In this document: positions 49,101 through 60,267 of the stretch, in pieces
Layout: the number at the start of each line of letters is the position of its first letter
Position numbering within the stretch: position 1 is the stretch's first letter
Origin: Gongronella butleri
Lineage: Eukaryota > Mucoromycota > Mucoromycetes > Mucorales > Cunninghamellaceae
Reading direction: 5' to 3'
Assembly (NCBI GenBank): GCA_025201375.1
Contig: JAIWZP010000015.1
Location: 62,001 to 126,000, forward strand
DNA length: 64,000 nt
Position numbers and translations under genes: made by a program
The notes under the pieces: generated by a model
What the model was told of the DNA's origin: nothing
What the model saw: the letters and a program-made list of their open reading frames with translations, nothing else
The model's database searches: none

Positions 49101-49259
49101 CGCGTTTTTTTTTTATTTTTTTTCATTGATTTTCGGCATGCAGGACATCCCATTGTGATGAAGGCGGCGATGGATCGCCTTGATACCATTCTGTCCGAGT
49201 TTGAGCGCGACGTGAAGCTCGTGACCGAGTCCAATGGCTGGATCACAGCTGCATCATAA
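45890..49259 (+). CDS. CAMK-like Ser/Thr protein kinase (Gin4/Hsl1/AMPK-like)
   Basis: Twelve exons: 45890-46013, 46176-46503, 46566-46685, 46863-46896, 47096-47314, 47456-47664, 47747-48121, 48207-48594, 48652-48723, 48793-48871, 48960-49061, 49144-49259; 721 aa. A complete N-terminal kinase domain (about residues 30-290): G-x-G-V-S-G loop, K59 in 'VAIK', catalytic D154 in C-H-R-D, D173 in D-F-G, activation loop 'HTSCGSPHYASPE', and 'GPASDVWSSGVVLY'. That loop pattern fits the Snf1/Nim1/Gin4 branch of CAMKs. The middle is Ser/Thr-rich; the last ~120 residues form a compact conserved-looking domain that I cannot name (KA1-like placement). Role inferred: growth or cell-cycle signalling, not proven. 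Confidence 0.9.
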
Positions 49260-50008
49260 AAACCTGCATTGCACCTTTGTTTTTCCGTGTATTTTTAAAC
49301 CTGGACTTTCTAAAAATGGGAAACGTCAGTCGTCATTATGACGACGGCAAACGGTGAGAGAGGGAGTGCGTGGGGGGGTGACAACATGGAGCGCGCGAGC
49401 TGCGGGCGAGGAAGAAATAGGAGGTGAGGCTGCATCGTGGAAACGCGTCCGTCCATTTGCTAATGTGCTGCGTGGTGCTGCATTGCCCAAAAATGGTGAA
49501 ATAAAAAAATCATATGGATCCAATTGGGAGAGGCGAATGCGCGCGCGTCAACCCCCTTCCCTCCCTCCCCTTTGGTTCTTCTCATTTTGCAATTATCATC
49601 ATTTTTAGCTCTCTCTGCCTATCACAGTCGCACAAGCCATCCCCCAATGCGTTCCGCCTCCCTTTCGATCTCGTCATCGACCCCTCGTCACGCAAAAAAA
49701 AAAAAAAAAAAAAAAAGAAATAGGAGCAATTGATGTCGATGAAGTCAAAAAGATTCGCGCGAGATGAATTTGACTCTGCATATAATACTGTAAATATTAA
49801 GGAAAAAGGCAACAAAAGACGAGATAAAAATATAAAAAATAAAAGAAGACGCGCTTGGCAACAAAGTGGCACTGATCTTACAGCTTTCTTTTCGCCTTGG
49901 TCTGATGACAAGCAAGGAGTGAACAAGCAGCCAATAGCAAAAGAAAGAAAGCGTGATGAGTGAGCCCCGTGTCCCTGACCAGCTCGAAAAAAAAGACAAG
50001 GAGAAAAA
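49260..50008. other. Convergent 3' intergenic region
   Basis: 749 bp between kinase and dehydrogenase stops. It contains an A23 run (49695-49717) and one TACTGTA motif (49786). No gene seen. Confidence 0.5.
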
Positions 50009-51307
50009 CTATTTTACTTCAAAATAAGCTTTGACCTCATCTAGCCTCATGTCTCTCCTCTTGCTGCTAAGGTCAGCCAACTTGACCTCGAATTCGTCGA
50101 CATTTTTGGGCTCCAAAAGCGTGCCTTGGCCCGTCGTGATGCTCAAAACGTCGCCTGAAACGTAAAAAAAAAAAAGTCAGCTTAGCGCGTCGCGTCGATA
50201 GCACACATCACAATTTACCATTGAGCGAATCATCATTGATCAGTCGCATATAGGCATCGATGCAAATGGACATGGGAATATAGCCAACAGCAGAAGCTGT
50301 GGTCTTGGATGCTTTGGGAAGCATGGACGTTTCTACTTGCAAAAGGAATAAAAAATGAGTCAATGGTCCATTGTGAACGACCAAAGCACGTTTGCGCGTG
50401 TGTGTCACATGTTTCTTACCAATGAATGAGGGTGCCACGCAATTGACCCGGACGTCTGTGTGTTGAAGCAGCAATCCATAGCTTCGGGTAAGTCCTATGA
50501 TCTTTTAAATCAGGGACAAAGGCATGGATTGGTAGCACCAGAAAAAAAAAGGGGGGGAAAGAATGAGTTTTTGTCACGCACACGCGCATTTAGCATCGCC
50601 GACTGTTTTGAAAGTGATCGTACCGCATGCTTTGTCGCCGAATACATTGGTGCCAAGGGGGCACCATAGAGGCCATAGATAGAGGATGTGTTGATGATGC
50701 AGCCAGGCTTGTCTTTTAAAAAGAAATGCTGAATGGCGAGGCGATTGGCCTTGATGGCCGCGGTCAGGTTGACTTGGATGGTGTGGTAGACGCCATCCTG
50801 CTCGTGATCATTGATGAGGTCGGACGAATCAAGCACCCCGGCTGTGACAACCACAATGTCGACCGATTTTTTAAACAAGTTCTCGGCAATGGCATACGAC
50901 TCTTTTTGCTTGGCCCAATCGGTCACGTCGCATTGATGGAACATAGCTCGATCCGTGCTTCATTGTAAAAAAAAGGGGGGCCAGGTGAGCTCGACGGCTA
51001 TCAATGCCAATTGAAGGTCTTACTTGAGCTCTGCGGCCATGGTGACGCCTTTTTCAAGGCTGCTTCCCGAGTAAATCACATACGCTCTAATGGTGACATT
51101 GAAAAAAAAAGGTGAGACGACTTCCACGATGACGTGGCTAACTAATTGGTCTTACCCGTGCGATAAAAGCTTCTTAACAAGCTCCTTGCCAATACCTTTT
51201 TATAAAAGCGCGTTGACCCGCCGGTGAGTCGCTCGTGTTGCTTTCAAGATATGCTGCTTACCAGACGTGCCACCGTAAACCAATGCTACTGAATCTTTGA
51301 TTTGCAT
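50009..51307 (-). CDS. Short-chain dehydrogenase/reductase (15-PGDH-like)
   Basis: Seven exons: 51262-51307, 51156-51195, 51024-51086, 50624-50957, 50420-50501, 50219-50332, 50009-50154; 274 aa. Classical SDR: cofactor motif 'YGGTSGIGKEL', 'CDVTDW' for the adenine ring, 'VVTAGV', catalytic Ser142, Tyr155 and Lys159 ('YSATKHAIIGLTRSYG'), then 'VRVNCVAPSFI'. The pattern resembles 15-hydroxyprostaglandin dehydrogenase-type NAD-dependent enzymes, but the substrate cannot be read from sequence. The intron at 50502-50623 was set by frame: donor GCG|GTACGA and acceptor AAAAG|ATCATAGG give the conserved 'KHAIIGLTRS'. Divergent from SelO with 1.3 kb between starts. Confidence 0.88.
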
Positions 51308-51776
51308 GTTGTCGAATCAATTCCAGGGAAAGACGTAAAAAAGATAAGAAAAATAAAAAAAGAGATGAAGGGATGAAAAAGGATTGGGGTCTTTATAGTA
51401 AGACTTGTCCTCCCCCTCCCCCTCCCCATGGCCCCTTCTCACTCTGTCGCACCTTCCAGAGAGCCTTGTGCTCCCGAATTTTGATTCTGCATTGCTGAGA
51501 AAAAACGTAAGGCGCTCAAAATTCGGTGTTTTGCCTTTTTGGATTGACATTACCACGCCTCCCGTCCCCCTTTTCCCCCTTACCTCCGCCGCATTGAGCA
51601 ATGTGCCCATCGAAAAGGTTTTCCTGGCCCCCCTCTCATTGCTCTGTATTTTTTAAAGTTGGCCCCATTGACACTGAGGTCATGGGAGTGTCACAATGAC
51701 CCTGCGTCCAAACGAAATACCGAGGGCCGTGGCGCCGCCATTATCAAAAGACCTGGATGCCAATGATGCCACGCGT

Positions 51777-51844
<68 letters not shown>

Positions 51845-52443
51845 TGAGAGGAGCGGACCCACTGGTCTCATTGATGTACATGCACCAACAGGGAAAAGGT
51901 GGACTGTCGTTTTCTTGGATTTACATCTTTTTTTGCCTAATAGAGCGTGTAGGAGGTAGAGTGCGGGTGGAAAAAGTAGCAGCAAAAGACAAGGAGAACA
52001 AGGATGTCGACGATGAGCCATTGCTCATGGAGGCCGAGAAAAAGTATATTTGTTGCCAGGAGACACCTAAACACTAATTTTAGGTAATCTTGGGGTCATG
52101 CTACCCTGACCATGATTCACACAGGCAAACGCGAGTGAGGAGGTGGCCAATTGCCAAGCTGTCAGTGGTGGGAGGGGCGTCCGTCAGCCAGGTCGTGCGA
52201 TTTGATTAGCGCAAACCTCGGTACAACAATGATCAGCAAATATCTGGCCTGGTCAACCAGCGTTTTGTGCCATTGTCGACGCGATTTGCATATCATTCAA
52301 GTGACGCGATGCCAATGCAAAGTCAGAATGATGAATCTTGTGCGTTTGGGCGGGCTGCAAAAGCATGAATTTCATGCCAATTTTAGGGGCGGGCTTATTT
52401 TTCGTCTTTTTTTTGAGGGCGTGCTATGCTTGTCTTTTTCCCA

Positions 52444-52479
<36 letters not shown>

Positions 52480-52629
52480 CCTTTGACCGTTCACCACAAG
52501 TAAGAGTGCAGAGTGCGTGCGTTCCAGGCTCAATTACTTTGCTCACGACGCTGTTGTCTAGGAAACATACACACACCTTATTTTCTCCCTTCCTCCTTAT
52601 TTATTTTTTTTTTTTTTACCTGATCAACC
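51308..52629. other. Divergent intergenic region, SDR / SelO promoters
   Basis: 1.3 kb with both promoters, a C-rich stretch near 51410-51430, the A36-(GA)n microsatellite and a T-run of about 26 nt at 52449-52475. No gene recognised. Confidence 0.5.
51778..51841 (+). repeat. A36-(GA)n microsatellite
   Basis: Thirty-six A residues are followed by about fourteen GA units. It is a compound simple repeat in the SDR/SelO intergenic region and likely length-variable. Confidence 0.95.
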
Positions 52630-54836
52630 ATGGGTATCCGTGCCGCCACCAAACGCACGCTCGAATCACTGCCATTGCGTCCGGCCCGTCTGACGCAGCA
52701 TCTTGTTGCCGACACGACAAATGCCGGTTCTGAGCAATTTTCGCGCGTTGCGCGCCCTGTCCACGCCGACTTTGTCCACGTCAACCCTGAATCTGCCCCT
52801 GAACCCGTTTTACTCTCGGTTTCACCGGCTGCGCTCGATGCCATTGCCCTCGACCCCGAGGAGGTACACAATGACCAATTCACGCAATTGTTCTCTGGCA
52901 ATACATTGCTGCCCGACACGCACCCTTGGGCTCTCTGCTACGGTGGCCATCAATTCTCGTAAGATGAATGCAGAATCAAATGCCCCGTCTCTGTGGCACA
53001 GAGAGCAAGGGATGACTAAGCTTGAACGGCTCTTTTTTCACTTTTCATTTGTTTTCGCCGCATTTTAGGCTGTGGGCGAATCAATTGGGCGATGGACGTG
53101 CGATTTCTCTGTTTGAGACAGAGGCACCGGGTGAAGTATGGGATATTCAGCTCAAGGGCGCTGGTCGCACGCCATTTTCGCGCTTTGGCGACGGATATGC
53201 GGTGCTGCGCTCAAGCATTCGCGAGTATTTGTGCTCCGAGCACATGCACGCGCTTGGGGTGCCGACGACACGCGCACTCGCCCTGTTTGGCACGTCACGA
53301 GAAGTGATTCGCGAGCCAGAAAGCGCCGACGACCCCTCGGGGATCGAGCGCGGCGCCATTGTCGCGCGCATGGCGCCCTCGTGGCTGCGCATCGGCAGTT
53401 TTGAGCTGCCCTACGCACGGAACAACATGGTCGCCGTCAAACGCCTTGCCGACTATTGCGCCGATCACGTGTACGACGCGCCCACTTTGCAAAAATGGGA
53501 TGTCACTGCTGCGCCCGCCAATGGCAACAAATACGCACGCCTGTTTTTGGAGGTGGCCAAGCGCACCGCTCACATGGTTGCAGGATGGCAGGCAAATGGT
53601 AATTGGAAAAAAAATATTTGAAAAGAGGGCAAAATTAAACAATATTCTTTTTTTTTTTTTTGCAGGTTTCAATCACGGTGTGATGAACACAGGTAGAAAT
53701 CATCCTGCGTGCAAGACGCGTCAAAAAAGAAAAACTCATACGATTATCTTAGACAATATGAGTGTGCTCGGATTAACCCTGGATTATGGACCTTTCCAAT
53801 TTATGGATTTCTACGAACCAAGCTATATTTGCAACCACTCGGACACGGGCGGTCAATATGCGTTCAAGCGTCAGGTATGACCCCGCGCGTGACAAAAAAA
53901 AAAAAAAAAACAGCAGAAAAGGTGCATTGATACCTCCTTTTTTTATCTTTCAGCCGACAGTGTGCGTGTACAATCTTTTCAAGTTTGGTGTGCCCCTCTT
54001 TGAGCTGATTGGCGCTGGCGATGCTGTGGACGAGCTTGTGTACGTGGATCCAAAGAACGACAGCGAGGAGGACCAGGCCAAGGCGACAGATGCTGCGACG
54101 CGGCAATTGTATCGCGAGGCCGGCAAAGCGTACGTGACGCAGGTGCTTAGTGAGGATTTTACAGACTGGTTTATGGCGTCGCTGCAGTCGATTATGCAGG
54201 CCAAGCTGGGTCTGATCAAATCGGATGCCACGACAATGAGCGATGTGATTATACCCTTGCTGGATTGGGCAACAGAGTACAAGGTTGATCACCATCGCTT
54301 TTTCCGCTCGCTCGCCGCGTATGAGGTCACGGCCGACGGCGAGGACGCCGACCACGCGCGCGCTCTGGGCCCCTCGTCGGCCTTGGTCATTGAGCCCAAG
54401 GATGTTGCGCAGCTTCACGACTGCAAGCGCTCGCTGCGTCCTTGGCTATCCATTTACCGCCACGTGCTGATTGAAGAAGACCCCACCTTCCAAAACAAGG
54501 CTCGTGCGCTGCGCATGAATGCGGTTAATCCGCACTTTGTGCTTCGCAACTGGATCGCGCAGCAGGTCATCGAGGCATTTGATAAAAAGGACGACACCGA
54601 TGCCAAAAAGGTACTCGATGCCTGCTTGTACGCATCCACACATCCGTACCAAGAACACTATGAAGATCCTTTGATTGAGACTTGGATCAACACGGCCGTC
54701 CCAGAGGTATGATAAAAAGTTGAAATCAAACGATTTCTGAAAAATGCATCTTTATTTAATCATGAATTCTCACCGGTATTTTTTTATTTTTGCATTGCAG
54801 TGGGGTCAAGATCTCAAGTGTTCATGCAGTTCGTGA
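52630..54836 (+). CDS. SelO-family protein AMPylase (mitochondrial pseudokinase)
   Basis: Six exons: 52630-52958, 53069-53598, 53666-53692, 53753-53874, 53954-54706, 54801-54836; 598 aa. SelO/YdiU proteins transfer AMP from ATP to Ser/Thr/Tyr of targets using an inverted kinase-like site; fungal forms are mitochondrial and tied to redox stress. Diagnostic blocks are '[20 protein letters not shown]', '[20 protein letters not shown]', 'GVMNTDNMSVLG' (D296-N297 of the nucleotide site) and '[13 protein letters not shown]'. The C-terminus ends Cys-Ser-Cys-Ser-Ser, so Cys stands where animal SELENOO has selenocysteine; the stop codon TGA follows the last Ser. Exon 3 is 27 nt. Confidence 0.95.
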
Positions 54837-55187
54837 CGGAAAAATCACACCATTACAGTCATTAAATCTTGTAAAATAATACAGTACGTTAAGCCTCCCA
54901 TTCTATCGAATAATCAACATGATGCATTATTTCTGTGGTGTTCATCGGGTGTACTTTTGAATGTTGCACAAGCAAGCTTACAGTATTATCATAGTTTTTC
55001 GCACTGTATTTATTAAAAATGCCTATGCGTCTCACGCAGAACTTATACAGTATGATACTGTATCATACAACAGAAATGAAAAAACTCTGATTTCATGCAA
55101 AGTGCATCTTCTCTTCATGAACGAGGGGTCCGATTTGCGTACTTGGAATCATTGGAGCCTTGACTACAGTAGTATCATAAATATTTA
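54837..55187. other. Intergenic, downstream of SelO
   Basis: AT-rich with five TACAGTA/TACTGTA motifs in 300 bp (54880, 54979, 55046, 55056, 55165). No gene. Confidence 0.5.
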
Positions 55188-55726
55188 TAGGGATGTTAAA
55201 TCGAGAATCTCGCTCGTCGAAAATCTCGAGGAGGGTTCGAGACGAGATCGAGACGATCGAGACGACCTGAATCTCGCTCGTCTTCTCGATCGACAAGAAT
55301 GTAAAATCTTCTTGCTCGTCTCGTTCGAATCTCGAACAAAAAATTAGGTTACTGTATCATAGACGTAAAGTAGTTTCATCATGCATTTTACTGTATCATA
55401 GTTTCATAGATTAAATGGCTGGTGGTGTGGTGCAATGGGAAAAAGCTTTGAGTCTTGGCGGCACCCTGTACTGTATGTGATGAGAGGTTCGCCCTTGTCT
55501 TTGTGTCGCCTTTTCTTTGTGATTTTTTTCACTACACCAGGAAAAGTTTTGAAGAAAAATGCTCGAGTTTTGTCATGTGGCATGCGTGCTCGAATCTATC
55601 ATATCATAGCTCGAATCTCGATCGAGATCGAGATGATGACCCAAAATTTTGTAGAGAGCACGAGACGAGGAGTCAAGAGCACAAGGTGAATCTCGTCTCC
55701 CTCGCTCGAATTATTTAACAACCCTA
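55188..55726. mobile_element. Putative hAT-like MITE
   Basis: The ends are 14-bp imperfect inverted repeats, TAGGG(A/T)TGTTAAAT. Each end is followed inward by clustered TCGAGA/TCTCGA hexamers, like subterminal transposase-binding repeats of hAT elements. The flanking 8-bp sequences do not form a convincing target duplication, and no transposase is encoded. The assignment rests on termini and subterminal repeats only. Confidence 0.45.
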
Positions 55727-55799
55727 CATTTCTCAAGATCGAGTATGATACTGTATGATACAGTACTATTGTATGCATGATACAGTAGTGCTTCAATTT

Positions 55800-56600
55800 A
55801 TTATTTGCGAATAAAAAAAAGGAACACCGTTCTTCAAAACGAACCCGCCGATTTTTTTGGACTCGAAAATGCCAAAAATGCAAAAAAAACCTCCTATTTG
55901 TACCATTCTGCATTCATCTGTTCATCTGCATGGTTGATCCCGTTCAAAAATAGCTGCATCGAATTCAACGCGAAATTTGCAACAAAAACGCTTAAACCCC
56001 CAAAGCGCTACAACCACTTTTGAAAAATTCAGGGGTCACTCAGGGGTCACGCATTTCAAACTCAGAAAATGCCTAATTTGGATTTTTCGAACTCCGAGTG
56101 ATCAATGTATCCCAAACAGGTAATTCCGACAATTTGCTATTGGCTGACAAAATGACAGGTCGCACCAACAACATACGTAAGAAAACAGCCCAAAGAGTGA
56201 CGCATGAACAGCGATCGACTGAGAAAAGTGCCTACTTTGGTCAAGATTTTTTGCAAAAAATTAAGGTTTGACACTTCCAAATTAAAGTGTGTGAATTGCA
56301 TGGATTTTTTTGTACAGTATTACAACAGTGATTTTTGTATTTTTATATTTTGCGCATTTTTGTTGTGTGCTGAGAAGAAGAGTGGGCTGCAGCAACCTGG
56401 TCCCTGGTGAAATGACCGATGCAAAAAGATAAGACCATACAGTAGCTAGCCCGCGCTGCAAGTTATCCCATTAGGTGTGTCGTATGATAGGGGGGTAAAC
56501 AGGGGGGTCAACAATGTTGTGTAAAAAGTGATACTGTAAAAAAACAGAACCGGGATTCGTGATAAAAACGGCGGGTTGGACTTTCTTTCGACTATTGGGA
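55800..56600 (+). repeat. R1 dispersed repeat, copy c
   Basis: Closely matches 18590-19140 of copy b, sharing 'CAAAGCGCTA', 'TTCAGGGGTCACTCAGGGGT', 'AAGTGCCTACTTTGG' and 'GCAAAAAATTAAGGTTTG'. At 56390-56480 it also resembles 330-410 of copy a ('CTGGTGAAATGA', 'GCGCTGCAAGT.ATCCCATT'). Confidence 0.8.
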
Positions 56601-57470
56601 TGCAAGCAAGGCTTTTAAATACTATTTGAAGCGATAGCCATTTGATAAGAAATTACGATTATTGACATACGTACGCGACACGGGGGTGCCTTGCATCTCA
56701 TCAAAACCCTTTTTTTTTGTGCGCACTTGGCTCTCTGTTGTGTGTTTTGACGTGCCAAATGCTCTTCCGTTATTCTTGTATGTGTTCATGAGCATCCATT
56801 ATCGGTGACGTGTACTGTACAGTACTGTACGTGCTTTACAGTATAATACTGTATGATCCTCCATTCGCACGTCAATTGCTCATGACATTGACGCGCCTCA
56901 TTTTCGCGTATCATATCTTTTTTTTCGAGTGAGGCAGTGTGGCACGCTCCGCCTCACTTTGGGCCATTCAAGTGCCGCGGCCTGATTCTTTGATTACCGG
57001 CCATGCACTCTTTGAATTTACAGTAAATTCCTTTCCTTTATTTTCTTTTTTTCTTTTTTTTTTATCATATGATATCTTGTGTTGCCCGCGTTCATTGTGC
57101 CTGACACGCGGTCACACCTGTGTCTCTTTTCGTTCCTTGATTCCTCGGGGCTGCTTGACAATAAGGCTACTGGGCTGCTTATATTTTTTTATTTTAATCG
57201 CGCCTTTTGTCCCCGTCTGGCCAATGATTCGCGATGCCTTTTTTGTACATGTCAATGGCCACATTGACATGCACGTGCACCAGGTCGTGTGTGCCTGGGG
57301 AGACGGCTCCAGATGGCTGGCACCTGCATTGACTGATTTGATTTTTTTCAACCGCCTGTTATCCGGGCAGTTCGCGCCGCAGCCGGCGCGTCAATGCATG
57401 TCTACCAGCGCTTGACACTACAAGGTGCTTTGCCCCCTTGTTTGTTAAATAATACAATACTACGTATGAT
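56601..57470. other. Non-repeat island inside the repeat block
   Basis: No match to R1 or R2 seen. A 158-codon frame at 56939-57415 starts at GTG, has hydrophobic stretches and no recognised domain, so I do not call it. Six TACTGTA/TACAGTA motifs occur, including the overlapping run at 56813-56829. Confidence 0.4.
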
Positions 57471-57479
57471 AGAATAAAA

Positions 57480-59080
57480 AATCACACGTTTATTAGACCG
57501 TTGTCGAGCAAATCGCGAGCAAAAATTTTGATGAAAAAGTGAATTTTCTCTGCGAGACGCGAGTTAGCCTTGAGAGGTCGTTTTGATTTTGGTTTGGCCC
57601 TAATTTTATGAAAAATGAATGTTCTCAGCAGGAATGGGTGATCCAATCTCTGAAAAAACTTGAAATCATCAAAGTTTTGAGTCGAGTTTCCAGTACTCTA
57701 AATTTGGAGCCAGATGGTCAGTCTCATCGAGAGAAACGCGTAAAATATTGTTTCGCGTTGCGTTTTCACTAGCAAACACGAATCTCGAGATTTCTCGGGA
57801 CTGAGAGAACCGATTCGCGAAAAAAAATCAACACCGTTAGAGAATTGGGTTTATCATCATACCATCAACTGATCCAAATTTGGGACCAGATGAGCAAGTT
57901 TCTGATGAAGCGCGAGTTTCGTAGGTACCTACCGGTATAAAGGGGGGTACATTTATCGTACCGCTATTTGGTCTCGTACAGCGGCAACAGCTGAGCGCCC
58001 CGACGCGTGAATCACATCAAATGAATCGGCAGCCAAACGCGGTACGTAAAAGCGCTTGTGGTTTGGTGACATCGCGTTGTGTTTTCGGCGATTTAGCCTT
58101 CAGGGGTCGTTTTGAGCTTGTTTTGGCTCTGTTTTTACGCAAAATGCATTTTCTCAGGACTGAGTGATCCAATCTCTGAAAAAACTTGGAACCATTGAAG
58201 TCTTGAGTCGAGTATCCACTGGTCTAAATTTGGAGCCAGATGGTCGGCCTCATCGGGACCAACGCGTAATATATTGTTTGGCGCTATGGTTTAACCAGCA
58301 AACACCAATCTCGCGATTTCTCGCGACTGAGTGACCCGATTCGCGAAAAACGTTCGCAACGCTGAAGAATTGAGTCTACGATACAGTATACAGTACTGGT
58401 CCAAATTTGGGGCTAGATGAGCAAGTTTCTGAGAATGCGCCAGTTTCATAGGCGTAAATGGGGTACAATCAGTAGTATTTTATCTCGTACGGCGGCAACG
58501 GCTGAGCGCCCCGACGCGTGAGTCACCTCAAATGAACCAGCGGTCAAACGCGGTAAAAGCGCTTGTGTTCTGGGGACATCGCTTCAAGTTTTCGGCGAGT
58601 TGGCCCTGAGGGCCATTTTGGATCCAGGCTTGGCCTTGATTTTATAAAAAATGAATGTTTTCAGGACTGAGTGATCCGATCTTTGAAAAAACTTGACATC
58701 GCTGTCTTTTTGTGTCCAGCATCCTGTAGGCCAAACATAGGACACGATGAACAAGATTCGGAGGACACGCCTAGCTAAAATGGGGTAAGGCTTTGTTCAT
58801 TCTGGTAGCGAATGCGAAATCTGCCCAACGTATCGACGTGGAAGTCACCTCTAATGAATCCGTGATCAATAACGGTAAAAGCGCTTGTGGTTCGCAGGCA
58901 TTGCGTCGAGATCTCGGCGAGTTAGCCTTCACCGGGTCGAATTGGTCCCGATTACGTGCAAAATAAATTTGCTCAAGATTGAATGATCCAACCTCTGAAA
59001 ATGACATCGTTGGACTTTCGCGTTCATCAACTATGACTTTTTGGGACTTGAAAATGCCAAAATCCTTATATGAAATTATA
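57480..59080 (+). repeat. R1 repeat, tandem module B (copy d)
   Basis: At least five degenerate units: 'GTGATCCAATCTCTGAAAAA' near 57629 and 58163, 'GATTTCTCG.GACTGAG' near 57791 and 58318, 'CGACGCGTGA.TCAC.TCAAA' near 57999 and 58513, 'CGATGAACAAGATTCGG' near 58746. After the last unit, 59030-59100 returns to module-A sequence ('TTGATCCCGC'), which suggests an A-B-A higher-order arrangement. Confidence 0.8.
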
Positions 59081-59326
59081 TTTTGTTTGGTTGATCCCGC
59101 TTATGATATTATGGTCTGCAAGGAGCAACGTGTCAACTTGATGGATTTGCATCATCATGCATCCAGTCCACACGCTATGATGTCATGTAGAGGGGAGGGA
59201 TCAACCGATTTCCCGCGGTTCCTTTGTTTATTATTTTTTTCTTTTAAAAATTAATACATAAGCGATAACAAGGGGAAAAAAGCATGGACACGCGAAAAAA
59301 AATACATGAAATAGGGAAAAGAGCAG

Positions 59327-60236
59327 CTAAATGTACGTGTCGCCCAGCAAGAATTCTTGGTCGGTGGCTGAGGACTTGCGTTCGCGCGTGTTTTCGTCAA
59401 AAGTCTGTTCCTGGTGCATGGACGAGGCGGCAGCGACCGGTTGCTGTGCGGATGTGGATGAGGATGGCATTGGCGGGATGGGAGGGCGCTGTTGGTTCTG
59501 ATTGGGACTCTTCATGCGCGCGGACCAATCGTTAAAGAGACGAATGCCGTTGCCCATGACGTCTTCGCCAAAATGACGGACATTCTTGCCAATGGCGATC
59601 ACCTTTGTGAAGTCAAAGACCTCCTCCTCGTCGCTGTCAAAGCCAGCGCGTGTCGGGTCCAATTGCGTCTGCTGCTGCTGCTGCTGCTGCTGTGGCGACA
59701 CATCCCCGCCATCTTGCTCCTCTTGCACCAGGTCCAGCGTCGAATGGCTCTGGTTGCGTTCGGCGCGTTTCTGGTAGTGCTGGCGGCGCTGGTGCTGATA
59801 CGGCGCTTGACGGGGTGGCGTGGACACTGATTGGCTATTGGGCTCCGGACCGGCGAGCGAGGCAAAGAACGAGCTGGGCGTGTACAGCGATTGTGACGCG
59901 TCATGATCGATTGGCTGCGGCTGCTGACGTCGCGCGCCACGTTCAGCTTGTCCATGCGGCTGCTGTTGCGTGTCCTTGGGCTCATCTGTGTCATTGACGA
60001 GCTCAGTGCTTGTCAGCCCACTGATTTGATTGACAAATTTGACAAACGACGGTGCCACATCCATCAAGGAGCTGCTGCGCCGGTGCTGGCGCTGCTGCTG
60101 GCGTTGCTGCTGATTGGACCCAGCAAAGCGCGACGTGAATGGATCAAAAGATTGTCTGCTCGTCGCAAAAAAAAAAAAAAAAGTAAATTCATGTTCCCTT
60201 TTTCTTGTTTTCTTGTTTTCTTGTTTTCGTTTTCTT

Positions 60237-60267
<31 letters not shown>

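Noticed and set aside
55420..55510. tRNA-like arrangement
   Set aside because: A GGTTCG stretch is present, but no cloverleaf or paired acceptor stem could be drawn.
56939..57415. 158-codon open frame
   Set aside because: It starts at GTG, is hydrophobic with T-run-coded Phe/Leu stretches, and lies in the repeat block without recognisable domain.
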